Shown in pieces: positions 16,573 through 24,551 of a stretch of DNA of 64,000 nt; the first letter of the stretch is position 1; each line of letters begins with the position of its first letter. The DNA lies in assembly GCA_031549185.1 (NCBI GenBank), contig JAVBQG010000044.1, positions 20,715 to 84,714 of the forward strand, in the 5' to 3' direction. A program made the position numbers and the translations under genes. The DNA is from JAVBQG01 sp031549185. Its GTDB lineage: Bacteria > Synergistota > Synergistia > Synergistales > Synergistaceae. The notes under the pieces are model-generated. The model was not told the DNA's origin, did no database searches, and saw only the letters and a program-made list of their open reading frames with translations.

Positions 16573-17319
16573 CTGGAGAACGACAAATTATGGGAAGCCT
16601 ACAGGCGCTCTCCAGAGCCGCGCCTGAAGGACGAGATCGTAAAACGCTATCTGCCCCTGGTTCGGTATGTCGCGGGACGCATGTCGCTCAAGCCACCGCC
16701 TGGCCTTGATTTCGAGGACATACTGAGTTTTGGCGTGCTCGGCCTTTTGGATGCGGTGGAACGTTTCGAGCCGGACAGAGGTTTTTGTTTCCAGACATTT
16801 GCGGTTCCTCGCATTCGTGGGGCGATCCTCGACGAATTGCGCAGATTCGACTGGATCTCTCGCAGTGGCCGCGAAAAGCTGCAGAAGTTCGAGCGGACGC
16901 TGGAACAGCTCGCGAAGACGAAGGGCAGCACGGACGACGCATCGCTGATGAGCGCGATGGATATGGACGAGAAGTCGTACAAGGATCTGCTCGATATCGC
17001 GAGCAGGTCTTATGTCGTCTCTCTGGACGATGTCCTTGCCCTCGAGGACGGTGAATTTCAGCGGGAGGATACGCTGGAGGACGTCTCTCCAAGCGCGCTC
17101 GACCTGCTCGAACAGACCGAGGAGGTCGAACAGGTTCTCATGGCGCTGAAGAGATTGCCGGAGCGCGAGTGCTTGCTGCTCTCGCTTTATTATTATGAGG
17201 GTCTTACGCTGAAGGAGATCGGCAAGGTGCTGGGCGTAACGGAATCCCGCGTCTCTCAGTTGCATGGGAGAGCGCTCTCTCTCCTGCGCGCAGAGCTGAA
17301 AGCGGTATCCTATGCGTGA
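16573..17319 (+). CDS. fliA: Flagellar sigma factor FliA (sigma-28)
   Basis: This 248-aa sigma-70-family factor is read from CTG 16573. The segment KDEIVKRYLPLVRYVAGRM is typical sigma region 2.1 and lies before the first in-frame ATG (16681), which would truncate region 2. AGGTGA ends 6 nt before the CTG and a stop lies just upstream. Region 2 (GLDFEDILSFGVLGLLDAVE, FAVPRIRGAILDELRRFDW), region 3 and region 4 (LTLKEIGKVLGVTESRVSQL) are all present. FliA transcribes late flagellar and chemotaxis genes. The start codon is inferred, not proven. Confidence 0.93.
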   Translation: MENDKLWEAYRRSPEPRLKDEIVKRYLPLVRYVAGRMSLKPPPGLDFEDILSFGVLGLLDAVERFEPDRGFCFQTFAVPRIRGAILDELRRFDWISRSGREKLQKFERTLEQLAKTKGSTDDASLMSAMDMDEKSYKDLLDIASRSYVVSLDDVLALEDGEFQREDTLEDVSPSALDLLEQTEEVEQVLMALKRLPERECLLLSLYYYEGLTLKEIGKVLGVTESRVSQLHGRALSLLRAELKAVSYA

Positions 17320-17322
17320 TAT

Positions 17323-17361
17323 CAAGTTGCAGTCAAAGGGGTGTTTCCGGGTGCGACGAGC
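17323..17361 (+). repeat. 39-bp direct repeat, copy 2 (downstream of fliA)
   Basis: This is the second copy of the element at 16408-16446, starting 3 bp after the fliA stop. It runs directly into a terminator-like hairpin (17361-17381). The sequence has no coding potential that I can support. Confidence 0.8.
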
Positions 17362-17381
17362 GATCTCGCAGATCGGTTTTT
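17361..17381 (+). terminator. Putative intrinsic terminator after fliA
   Basis: CGATCT-CGC-AGATCG forms a perfect 6-bp stem with a 3-nt loop and is followed by GTTTTT. It lies between fliA and fapA. The stem is short, so partial read-through is likely and fapA may still be in the operon. Confidence 0.5.
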
Positions 17382-17435
17382 ACCTTTCGCCGTTCGGACC
17401 TTTGATTCCAAATTGGCATGGGGGAGGAAGCGCCG

Positions 17436-19019
17436 ATGGATACAGGGTTTGAGATATCGCTGCAAGAGGATGGCGTATACCTGAAAATTTCTCCGGCCTG
17501 TTCTCGTTCCATGGCCGACGTTATTGCGGCGTTGAAGGACAAGGGCGTCACCGACTACAACGGCGAGATCGTGAGGAAGGCGCTGGAAGAGAAACTGGAC
17601 AAACCTCTTCGCATTGCGGCTCCCCACGAAGCCGATTCGAAAAATGCCGATTTCAGGATCAAGATCGCCGACGACTCCCTCACGTGCGAGGCCTGGATCA
17701 TCCCTCCGGTCGGCGCGGGCACATGGCCGACGCTCGAGCAGATCAAAGGCTTCATGAACGCCCACGGTGTGACCTATGGGCATGACGAAGAGGCCATGAG
17801 CAGGATGCTGCAGACGCCGATCGTCCGGGAGTGGGTTGTCGCGGCCAAGGGCATTCCCCCCGAGAACGGCAAGGACGCGAAGATCGACTACAAGGTCGAC
17901 CTCGACGTCTTGCGCCCCAAGGCGGTCGGAGACAACGTCGATATGCGGGAGCTGGGTACGGTGATCAACGTCCTTCAGGGACAGGAGATCGCGGAGAAGA
18001 TTCCCGCCCTCGCGGGGCACGAGGGGATGAGCGTGTTGGGCAAGAAAATTCCCGCGTACATCGGCAAGGATAAGAATTTGCCCGCCGGGAAGGGGACGTC
18101 GCTCTCGGAGGACAAAATGCATCTCTTCGCCGATTATGACGGGAACCTCAAGATTTCGGACGGAAAGCTCTCCGTCGTCCCGTACTTCGAGGTCAAGGGC
18201 GACGTGGACTACGGCGTCGGCAACATCGATTTCGTCGGACCGGTCGCGATTCACGGAAGCGTGCGGGAAGGTTTTGAGGTCAGCGCGGGCGGCAGCCTCG
18301 TTATCGACGGCGTGGTCGAAGGCGCGACTGTCTCCAGCAAAGGGGACATGCAGATCAAGGTGGGAGTCCGCGGAACCGGCAAGGCGAAACTGCAGGTGGG
18401 CGGCAACATGACCGTCGGATACATCGATCAGGCGCACGTGAGGTGCGAGGGCAACATCGAGGTCGGCGAGGCGATCCTGCACAGCGACATCGGCGCCCGC
18501 GGCGAAATCTCGGCTCTTGGCAGCAAGAAGGGACAGATCGCGGGGGGCAAGGTACAGGCCGGACTGGAGGTGGCGTGCGAGGTCCTGGGCAGTGAGATGG
18601 GCACCCGCACGGAGGTTACGGTCGGGACCCTGCCCGAGCACGTCGAGGAGCGCAAGCGCTGCGTGGAGATCGTCAAGGAGCTGAGAGAGCGCCTCTCGTC
18701 GATCGACGCGAACATCGAATTCCTCAAGGGCCTTCAGCAGAAGGGCGCCCTGACGGAGGAAAAACAGGCGCTTCTGGCCAAGATCACGAAAGCGAAGTTC
18801 CAACTCAAAGCACAATTCGACGCCAGCGAAAAACGTCTGGCGGAGATCGAATCGGAGATGGAGAAGAACAAGGCGGAAGGACGCGTTCGCGTGCGTAACA
18901 CCTGCCATCCCGGCGTCAGCATTACGATTCGCGGCGTTCGGTATCTCGTGCGGGAGACCTTGCGTTTTACGCGCTTCGTATACGAGGATGGGGAGATTCG
19001 ACTGAAGTCGTTCGACTGA
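17436..19019 (+). CDS. FapA-family protein (DUF342, flagellar assembly protein A)
   Basis: This 527-aa DUF342/FapA protein has a variable N-terminal region (about 1-165). A repeated polymer-forming beta-helical middle follows (about 170-400) with motifs such as GSVREGFEVSAGGSLVIDG and QIAGGKVQAGLEV. A C-terminal coiled coil comes next (about 400-480, Glu/Lys-rich), and the end is ITIRGVRYLVRET. DUF342 proteins are often encoded next to flagellar or chemotaxis genes but their role is not settled. ATG 17436 is 8 nt after GGAGG; the ATG six codons earlier overlaps that site. Confidence 0.85.
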   Translation: MDTGFEISLQEDGVYLKISPACSRSMADVIAALKDKGVTDYNGEIVRKALEEKLDKPLRIAAPHEADSKNADFRIKIADDSLTCEAWIIPPVGAGTWPTLEQIKGFMNAHGVTYGHDEEAMSRMLQTPIVREWVVAAKGIPPENGKDAKIDYKVDLDVLRPKAVGDNVDMRELGTVINVLQGQEIAEKIPALAGHEGMSVLGKKIPAYIGKDKNLPAGKGTSLSEDKMHLFADYDGNLKISDGKLSVVPYFEVKGDVDYGVGNIDFVGPVAIHGSVREGFEVSAGGSLVIDGVVEGATVSSKGDMQIKVGVRGTGKAKLQVGGNMTVGYIDQAHVRCEGNIEVGEAILHSDIGARGEISALGSKKGQIAGGKVQAGLEVACEVLGSEMGTRTEVTVGTLPEHVEERKRCVEIVKELRERLSSIDANIEFLKGLQQKGALTEEKQALLAKITKAKFQLKAQFDASEKRLAEIESEMEKNKAEGRVRVRNTCHPGVSITIRGVRYLVRETLRFTRFVYEDGEIRLKSFD

Positions 19020-19087
19020 AGAAAAGTTATCGAGAGTGAATATTCTACAACCGGCATTTTCATGGCTTTGTATGGGGGTGATCCGCG

Positions 19088-19408
19088 ATGCTTCGTCCGA
19101 TCGAATCGAATCTGTCGATTTACAACGTCGAGCAGAAGGCGAGTCAGGTTAAGGACCCGAACGCTCATCAGTTTCAAGCCATGCAGCACGACGAGATTAT
19201 CAAATCCGCACAGCAACAGGCACAGACGGTGCAGTCGGTAGAAAAATCGGAGGGGGACGTCAAGGTGCGCGAACGGAAGGACGACCCCGAAGAACGCCGC
19301 AGAAAGAAAAAAAACCGTGACGCTCGGAGTGGCGAGGACCGGGACGACGAAGGGTGCGCCGACTCCGGCTCTTCGAGTTCGCGTAGTGGCCTGGACTTCC
19401 TGGCGTAG
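19088..19408 (+). CDS. Small charged protein of the flagellar operon, function unknown
   Basis: This 106-aa protein has no recognised domain. The first 60 residues are Gln-rich and likely helical (MLRPIESNLSIYNVEQKASQ, QQQAQTVQSVEKSEG). The rest is a disordered run of Arg, Lys, Asp and Glu (EERRRKKKNRDARSGEDRDD) ending GLDFLA. Short charged proteins of this kind follow fapA-like genes in other flagellar operons. It sits 68 bp after fapA with a GGGGGTGAT ribosome binding site. A chaperone or export-related role is possible but unproven. Confidence 0.65.
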   Translation: MLRPIESNLSIYNVEQKASQVKDPNAHQFQAMQHDEIIKSAQQQAQTVQSVEKSEGDVKVRERKDDPEERRRKKKNRDARSGEDRDDEGCADSGSSSSRSGLDFLA

Positions 19409-19433
19409 CGGGGGAAAAAAGAGGTAGATCGTA

Positions 19434-19991
19434 TTGGACAAAGGGAAACAACTGCTGGGTTATTTGACGGTCGACGCCAAGGAGAACTATTTTCGCGGAG
19501 CTGCTCTGGTGACGGACACCAGGGGAATCCCGACGGATTTCAGATACACCGAACCGGTCCGCCCGACGAGGCTGGAGCGTATTTTATACGGGGGTGCCCT
19601 CGACATCTACCTCCGCGAGGAGGTCATACTGGAGAACCTGATCAAGGCGGTCGAGACGAAGCCGGTTCTCTGGATCGTGGACGACGAGATCCTGATCGGG
19701 CCGGTTCAGAAGCTCGCGAAACTCCCCGCGCTCGTCATGGAGTCCTCCCAGCGGTCGCCGCTGGATCACGCGGGCCAGGTCGAGCCGACGGCGGAGCCGG
19801 GCGTCTTCATCTTTCAGGCGGATGGCATCAGCGCGCCGATGCGGCTCACCGTCTCTCAGGAAAATGCGGGAAAGATCTCGCAGCTGACGGGGACGCTCGC
19901 CACGGCGGCGGAGGAGATGGAGCTGATGGAGCCCTTCACGCGCATTGCGAAGGCCATGGAGGCTGTTGCCGAGGCGGAGTCCGCCTCGTAA
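19434..19991 (+). CDS. Conserved-looking flagellar-operon protein, function unknown
   Basis: This 185-aa soluble protein starts at TTG 19434 with GAGGTAG about 8 nt upstream. I recognise no domain. It is mixed alpha/beta in character (LLGYLTVDAKENYFRGAALV, RLERILYGGALDIYLREEVI, KPVLWIVDDEILIGP) with an acidic Ala/Glu-rich C-terminus. It lies 25 bp after the small charged protein and 6 bp before the next gene, so it is probably co-transcribed with the flagellar genes. Confidence 0.65.
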   Translation: MDKGKQLLGYLTVDAKENYFRGAALVTDTRGIPTDFRYTEPVRPTRLERILYGGALDIYLREEVILENLIKAVETKPVLWIVDDEILIGPVQKLAKLPALVMESSQRSPLDHAGQVEPTAEPGVFIFQADGISAPMRLTVSQENAGKISQLTGTLATAAEEMELMEPFTRIAKAMEAVAEAESAS

Positions 19992-19997
19992 AGGGCG

Positions 19998-20621
19998 ATG
20001 GCGCGCTTTCTCTCGGAGATCAAACGGAAGCTCTCGCGGCTTTTCTTCGGACGTATCGTCGTACGCAGGCTCGGGGATCTGCACCGCAGCGAGCCGACGG
20101 AGATCAGGACACATTTCCACGATGTAGGTGTGAGGGCCTTGCGAACCGTGCCGCGGGTGGGTGCCGCGCTTTTCGTGAGGTGGCGCACGACCACCGCCGT
20201 CAGCGCCGGTTCTTTGCTGGGGGAATCTCCGTTCAAGAATTTCAAAGTGCACTCCGTGTACCCCTTCGGTGCCGAGGAGTGCCGGGTCATACGCTACAAG
20301 CTTAATATCCGTGCCCGCGCGTCGGCGCGCGCCGCGCTGGGGCGAATGAAAAAGACGCCCATGACGCGCCGCAACCGGCTGAATTTCCTGAAAGCCCCGC
20401 CGAAGTTCGAAAAATCGAGCCTTCTTGCCCTTTTCACCCCCATCTATAAGGAAAAAGTCCTGAAAAGCGCGTTGGATAAAGCTAGCGGAAATCTGCTTTT
20501 CTGGTATGATTATGACCGGGTAAAGGCAGGTGAAAAACACCATCTTCTTTTGTTACGGGTTTTCGGAAGCGAGGATCCCTTGCGATGGGTTTGGTTGCCG
20601 GCAAATAAGAAAATCTACTGA
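19998..20621 (+). CDS. Basic protein at the end of the flagellar operon, function unknown
   Basis: This 207-aa protein is strongly basic (for example RARASARAALGRMKKTPMTR) and has no membrane segment and no domain I recognise. The N-terminus MARFLSEIKRKLSRLFFGR is amphipathic. It starts 6 bp after the preceding stop and is the last gene of the flagellar run. Its GC content falls toward the 3' end. The coding call rests on close spacing, the strand and the lack of a better frame. Confidence 0.6.
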   Translation: MARFLSEIKRKLSRLFFGRIVVRRLGDLHRSEPTEIRTHFHDVGVRALRTVPRVGAALFVRWRTTTAVSAGSLLGESPFKNFKVHSVYPFGAEECRVIRYKLNIRARASARAALGRMKKTPMTRRNRLNFLKAPPKFEKSSLLALFTPIYKEKVLKSALDKASGNLLFWYDYDRVKAGEKHHLLLLRVFGSEDPLRWVWLPANKKIY

Positions 20622-20701
20622 TCCTCTTATTGCAAAAGACTATTATCTTTGTCAATTGAGAGCTGTCCCATTCAATACAAAACTGGAGGTTGGTATCACC
20701 T

Positions 20702-21103
20702 ATGGGAGATGAGAAAACGGCGGCCGCCGAAGTAAGCGTCGGTGAGGTGCTTACGGGGACCGTGGAGCATATTGCTCCGTATGGAGCCTTTATCAGGCTT
20801 GATAACGGGCAAAAGGCGATGATTCACATATCTGAGCTCTCGCATAACTTCGTCAAAAAAGTGGAGGATGTCCTCTCGCCCTCTCAGCAGATCACCGCCA
20901 AGGTTATCAAGATAGACGACAAGGGCAGAATCGACCTCTCCATCAAGGCCCTTCAGATGAGGGAGTCTCGTCCTGTGCGCCGTGAGGAGGATTTCGAGAA
21001 AAAGCTCACCTCGTTCATGAAGCAGAGCGACGAAAAAATCGCAGATTTGAACAGCAAGGTCAAGGACGCGAGAGGCGCGAGACGACGCACTACGAAAAAG
21101 TGA
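20702..21103 (+). CDS. S1 RNA-binding domain protein (general stress protein 13-like)
   Basis: This 133-aa protein has one S1 domain near the N-terminus (about 8-80). The RNA-binding beta-barrel pattern is clear: VGEVLTGTVEHIAPYGAFIR, then MIHISELSHNFVKK, then ITAKVIKIDDKGRIDLSIKA. A charged tail follows. Proteins of this kind (YugI/CvfD class) bind the ribosome or mRNA. ATG 20702 is chosen over a TTG that abuts the GGAGG. The TGA overlaps the next GTG, coupling it to the DUF501 gene. Confidence 0.85.
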   Translation: MGDEKTAAAEVSVGEVLTGTVEHIAPYGAFIRLDNGQKAMIHISELSHNFVKKVEDVLSPSQQITAKVIKIDDKGRIDLSIKALQMRESRPVRREEDFEKKLTSFMKQSDEKIADLNSKVKDARGARRRTTKK

Positions 21104-21729
21104 TAAAAACGAATCGCAGGTATATATCGTCGAAGGAACGCGCCGCGTCTCCTTCGATATTTTTTACCCTTTGGACGCCGTCCGACAAAACAATCCTGCA
21201 GCGCCAGATGTGCGCGGCGAACAGAGGCAGGCGTTTTTCTCCCGGGCTGGTAAAGGGTGTCGCCCATCGGTGCGGACATGGCTGTCCGCAGGTGCTGCTC
21301 TGCGGTGCATTGCGCGGGAGGGAGCCGTTTCCTACGTCGTTCTGGCTCGTCTGCCCTCATCTGCTTCGCGCGATCGGCCGGGCGGAGGCGGAGAACGGCG
21401 TGTCGAGGATGGAACGCGCTCTTGTCGCATCCGTCGACGGGGCTGCGCAGTGGCAGCGCTATCATGCGTTCCACGCCCGTCTACGGCTGTCCCTGATGGG
21501 CGAAGTTGAGAAGGGCTTCCTGCGCGCGTACAGGCGAGGCCTGTTTCGCGCGATTTGCCGCGGCGGTGTCGGTGGCATCTCGTATGCGGCCGGGGAGATT
21601 TTTGTGAAGTGCCTTCACCTTCAGGCCGCCTCGTATCTTGGCGCGCGGCGCCACCCGGCGGCGGCGTGGCTGGCGGAAAATATCGGAAGCTGGGAGTGCG
21701 GAACGGGGGCATGTGCGCGGCGGGATTAG
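21100..21729 (+). CDS. DUF501-family protein
   Basis: This 209-aa protein has the DUF501 pattern in its first half: ILQRQM, then GVAHRCGHGCPQVLL, PFPTSFWLVCPHLLRAIGRA and E-A-E-N-G. The conserved H-R-C and C-P-H residues suggest metal or nucleotide binding, but no function is established. The C-terminal half is Ala/Arg-rich and helical. The start GTG 21100 overlaps the stop of the S1 gene; the first 20 residues or so match no family pattern, so a later start is possible. Confidence 0.7.
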   Translation: MIKTNRRYISSKERAASPSIFFTLWTPSDKTILQRQMCAANRGRRFSPGLVKGVAHRCGHGCPQVLLCGALRGREPFPTSFWLVCPHLLRAIGRAEAENGVSRMERALVASVDGAAQWQRYHAFHARLRLSLMGEVEKGFLRAYRRGLFRAICRGGVGGISYAAGEIFVKCLHLQAASYLGARRHPAAAWLAENIGSWECGTGACARRD

Positions 21730-21765
21730 CCGCATGGGTTGACGGAATCAAGGGAGGCGTTTGAT

Positions 21766-22632
21766 GTGAGGGGTATCACGATGATTCTCGGTTGCATGGC
21801 GATCCTCGGTTTTCTCGCGGCGGCAGGAGACGCGGCGTTCGCGGCCGCTGGGGAGAAGGACGTGTTTTCGGCGCGAGTGGGCGAAGTCAAAGTGGACATG
21901 CTGTCGGAGGCCCAGCGGGAGGGAAAGCTGGATATCCTGATCGGCGCCTCGTCGGAGGATATCGCGAAATATATCCCCACAGGGACGTACCCGAACGCTG
22001 TGAACGTCTTTCTCGTCAGGACGCCGAAACAGACCGTGCTGATCGACACGGGCTTCGGCACGAAGGTCGCGGACAACATGGCGTCCTTCGGGGTGAAACC
22101 CGGGGACGTGGACGTCGTTCTGATCACGCATTCGCACGGCGACCATATCGGTGGGCTGCTGAAAGATGGCGGGCCCGCCTATCCGAAGGCGAAGGTCTAT
22201 ATCGCGAAACCCGAGTACGAGTGGTCTGCGTCGGCCCGCGAGAAGCTCGCGCCGTACAAGGGCCGCGTCGAGCAGTTCACCCCCGGCAGGCTGGAATCCG
22301 GCGCGGAGCTGATCCCCGGCATTCGCTCGATCGCGGCGTACGGGCACACGCCCGGACATACGCTCTTTATGATCGAGTCGAAGGGCGAAAAGATGCTCAT
22401 CTGGGCCGATCTGACGCACGCCATGGCGATCCAGATGCCGATGCCGGGCATATCCGTGACCTACGACAGCGACCCGGCCCAGGCCGCGGAGTCGCGCAAG
22501 GCGGTGCTGAAGTACGTCTCGGAGGGCAAGATTCCGGTCGGCGGCATGCACATCGCGTACCCCGGTATGGGCCGGGTCTCCATGGATCCGAAAAACCCCG
22601 GCGGCTATACGTTCGACCCGCTGAAAAGATGA
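21766..22632 (+). CDS. Secreted metallo-beta-lactamase-fold hydrolase
   Basis: This 288-aa protein has an N-terminal signal peptide (hydrophobic core about 6-26, A-x-A-like site near AFAAAG). The zinc-binding motif H-x-H-x-D-H is in LITHSHGDHIGG, the second His in YGHTPGHTLF, an Asp in IWADLTHA and a late His in GGMHIAYPG. This resembles lactonase-like MBL hydrolases; the substrate is unknown. GTG 21766 is preferred because AGGGAGG lies 8 nt upstream. The stop overlaps the start of the GNAT gene, so the two are coupled. Confidence 0.85.
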   Translation: MRGITMILGCMAILGFLAAAGDAAFAAAGEKDVFSARVGEVKVDMLSEAQREGKLDILIGASSEDIAKYIPTGTYPNAVNVFLVRTPKQTVLIDTGFGTKVADNMASFGVKPGDVDVVLITHSHGDHIGGLLKDGGPAYPKAKVYIAKPEYEWSASAREKLAPYKGRVEQFTPGRLESGAELIPGIRSIAAYGHTPGHTLFMIESKGEKMLIWADLTHAMAIQMPMPGISVTYDSDPAQAAESRKAVLKYVSEGKIPVGGMHIAYPGMGRVSMDPKNPGGYTFDPLKR

Positions 22633-23723
22633 CGCAAATGTGTGTGGATTTCATCACCCGCCCCATTCGGGGGACCGACTCCGCAGATATCCACGAGATG
22701 CGCACGATGGCGGGCGTCCGCGAGAACATCCCCTCGATGCCGAGCGAGCGTCTCGATGTGGCCGAGGGCAAGTATGCCGCGCTCACTGCGAACGACCACA
22801 TCCTGGTGGCCGAGGCCGACTGCGGCGGCGCGAGGAAGGTCGTCGGCTGGGTCTGGCTGCAGGTGAGCGCCAACCCTCGCAAGCGCCATGTGGGCCTCTT
22901 CGGCATTATGGTTCGGACCGATTGGCAGGGCAGGGGCGTCGGCAAGCGTTTGATCGGCGAGATCCTCGACCTGGCCGACAACTGGCTGATGCTGAAGCGC
23001 GTCGAGCTGGAGGCCTTTGCGGACAACAGGGACGCGATTCGGCTCTACGAGTCGTACGGCTTCGAGCTCGAAGGGACGACGCGCAGGGACATGATCAAAA
23101 GTGGCGCGTACATCGACGGTGTGGTCATGTCGCGCCTCCGCTTCGGCTCCGATTACGAAGCGGCGCCGAAGGTCGAACGAAAGGCGAGCCGCGCGGCTGC
23201 GCCGGCTTCCGCAGCGGCCGCCGTCAATCTCTCGATGCGGCCGGTGCGGCGCGACGATGTGACCGAACTGATGAACATACGCACGATGGCGGGCGTGAGG
23301 GAGACGATCCTCTCCGTCGCGACGGAGCGATTGGAGAACGGCGAGCAATTTCTCGCGTCGCTCACCGCGAACGACCACATGCTGGTGGCCGAGGTCGATC
23401 GCGACGGGACCACCAGCATGGCGGGGGTCGCTTCCATTCACGTTTCGCCAGCTCTCAGGTCGAGGCACGTCGGCACCCTCGGCATCATGGTGCACCGCGA
23501 CTGGCAGGGCAAGGGAATCGGCCGCGCTCTGATGGCCGCTCTGCTCGATCTCGCCGACAACTGGCTGATGCTCAAACGTGTCCAGCTCAACGTCTTCACG
23601 GACAACGACCGGGCGATCGGATTGTATGAGTCGCTCGGCTTCGAGCGCGAGGCGACGCTGCGCGGCATCACGGCGAAGGATGGAAAATACGCCGACGAGT
23701 ACCTGATGGCGCGGCTGAGGTGA
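22629..23723 (+). CDS. Tandem GNAT acetyltransferase (internal duplication)
   Basis: This 364-aa protein contains two similar GNAT domains (about 1-175 and 200-362). Each has R-T-M-A-G-V-R-E, L-T-A-N-D-H-[IM]-L-V-A-E, an acetyl-CoA loop (RTDWQGRGVGKRL and HRDWQGKGIGRAL) and the stretch LDLADNWLMLKRV. An Ala/Lys-rich linker joins them. Both loops fit the Q/R-x-x-G-x-G/A signature, so both halves may bind acetyl-CoA. Substrate unknown. ATG 22629 overlaps the stop of the MBL gene (ATGA). Confidence 0.87.
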   Translation: MTQMCVDFITRPIRGTDSADIHEMRTMAGVRENIPSMPSERLDVAEGKYAALTANDHILVAEADCGGARKVVGWVWLQVSANPRKRHVGLFGIMVRTDWQGRGVGKRLIGEILDLADNWLMLKRVELEAFADNRDAIRLYESYGFELEGTTRRDMIKSGAYIDGVVMSRLRFGSDYEAAPKVERKASRAAAPASAAAAVNLSMRPVRRDDVTELMNIRTMAGVRETILSVATERLENGEQFLASLTANDHMLVAEVDRDGTTSMAGVASIHVSPALRSRHVGTLGIMVHRDWQGKGIGRALMAALLDLADNWLMLKRVQLNVFTDNDRAIGLYESLGFEREATLRGITAKDGKYADEYLMARLR

Positions 23724-23730
23724 CGCCCGG

Positions 23731-24129
23731 ATGGATAAAAAAGACGCGATCCTCCGGTTGATTCGCGACGAAATACCGGCTCTGGCGGCCGTTTACGCCT
23801 TCGGAAGCCAGGTTACCGGCGACGCGAACGCAGAGAGCGACCTCGATCTGGCCGTTCTCGTCGAGGGCGAGGTCGACCCGGTGACGCTCTGGAATCTTGC
23901 GGGCGATATCGCGGGGCTGTGCGGTTGCCCCGTAGATCTGCTGGACCTTCGTGCTGCCTCGACCGTGATGCAGTATCGGGTGATCACGACGGGCGAGCGG
24001 TGGTGGAATCGGAGCGGCAGCGTCGATGTATACGAGAGTTTTATCCTGAGCGAAAAGACGGAGCTGGACGTGGCCAGAGCCGGCCTGATCGCCGATATTC
24101 TCGAGGAGGGGCGCGTGTATGGCCGATGA
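23731..24129 (+). CDS. MntA-type nucleotidyltransferase antitoxin
   Basis: This 132-aa minimal nucleotidyltransferase has the signature G-S-x9-D-x-D in AFGSQVTGDANAESDLDLAV (about 29-48). Proteins of this class, paired with HEPN toxins, act as antitoxins by adding AMP to the HEPN protein. The gene overlaps the HEPN gene downstream by 11 bp, the usual layout with the two translated together. It follows the GNAT gene by 7 bp. Confidence 0.85.
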   Translation: MDKKDAILRLIRDEIPALAAVYAFGSQVTGDANAESDLDLAVLVEGEVDPVTLWNLAGDIAGLCGCPVDLLDLRAASTVMQYRVITTGERWWNRSGSVDVYESFILSEKTELDVARAGLIADILEEGRVYGR

Positions 24130-24535
24130 TGTTCTGCTCAACAAGGCGGCGATGATAGAGCGCTGCGTAATGCGGGCCAGGGAGGAGTACGCCACGGCCG
24201 GCGATTCCTTCGAGAAGAATTATTCGAGGCAGGACGCGGCGATCTTGAACATACAGCGTGCGTGCGACGCGGCCATCGACGCGGGGCAGCATCTCGTCCG
24301 TCGCGAGCGGATCGGCATACCGCAGAGCAGTGCGGATGTCTTCGCTCTGCTCGCCAGGGCGGACCTGATCCCGCTCGATCTCTCCAAACGCCTCGAAAAG
24401 ATGGTCGGTTTCCGCAACATCTCCGTCCACGAGTATCAGAGGGTGAGCATTCCCATCGTCGAAGCGATCATCAGAGAACGGCTGGACGATTTTCTCGAAT
24501 ATTCGTCCATCCTGCTGAAACTGCAGGGGAAATAG
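24119..24535 (+). CDS. HepT-type HEPN ribonuclease toxin (DUF86)
   Basis: This 138-aa all-alpha HEPN protein of the DUF86/HepT family has the R-x4-H catalytic motif in MVGFRNISVHEYQRV (Arg and His of R-N-I-S-V-H, with the following Tyr). In HepT/MntA systems this motif cleaves RNA and the Tyr near it is adenylylated by MntA. Both motif residues are present, so the toxin looks intact. It overlaps the mntA-like gene by 11 bp. Confidence 0.85.
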   Translation: MADDVLLNKAAMIERCVMRAREEYATAGDSFEKNYSRQDAAILNIQRACDAAIDAGQHLVRRERIGIPQSSADVFALLARADLIPLDLSKRLEKMVGFRNISVHEYQRVSIPIVEAIIRERLDDFLEYSSILLKLQGK

Positions 24536-24551
24536 CGGGGAGGTCTTCGAT

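Noticed and set aside
16681..17319. fliA starting at the first ATG
   Set aside because: This would cut off the conserved region 2.1 encoded upstream in the same frame.
20641..20701. Promoter for the S1-domain gene (TTGTCA with a downstream AT-rich stretch)
   Set aside because: No hexamer close to TATAAT occurs at 16-18 bp, so it is not supported.
21332..21751. Minus-strand frames opposite the DUF501 gene
   Set aside because: Low-complexity Arg/Pro composition; the plus strand matches DUF501.
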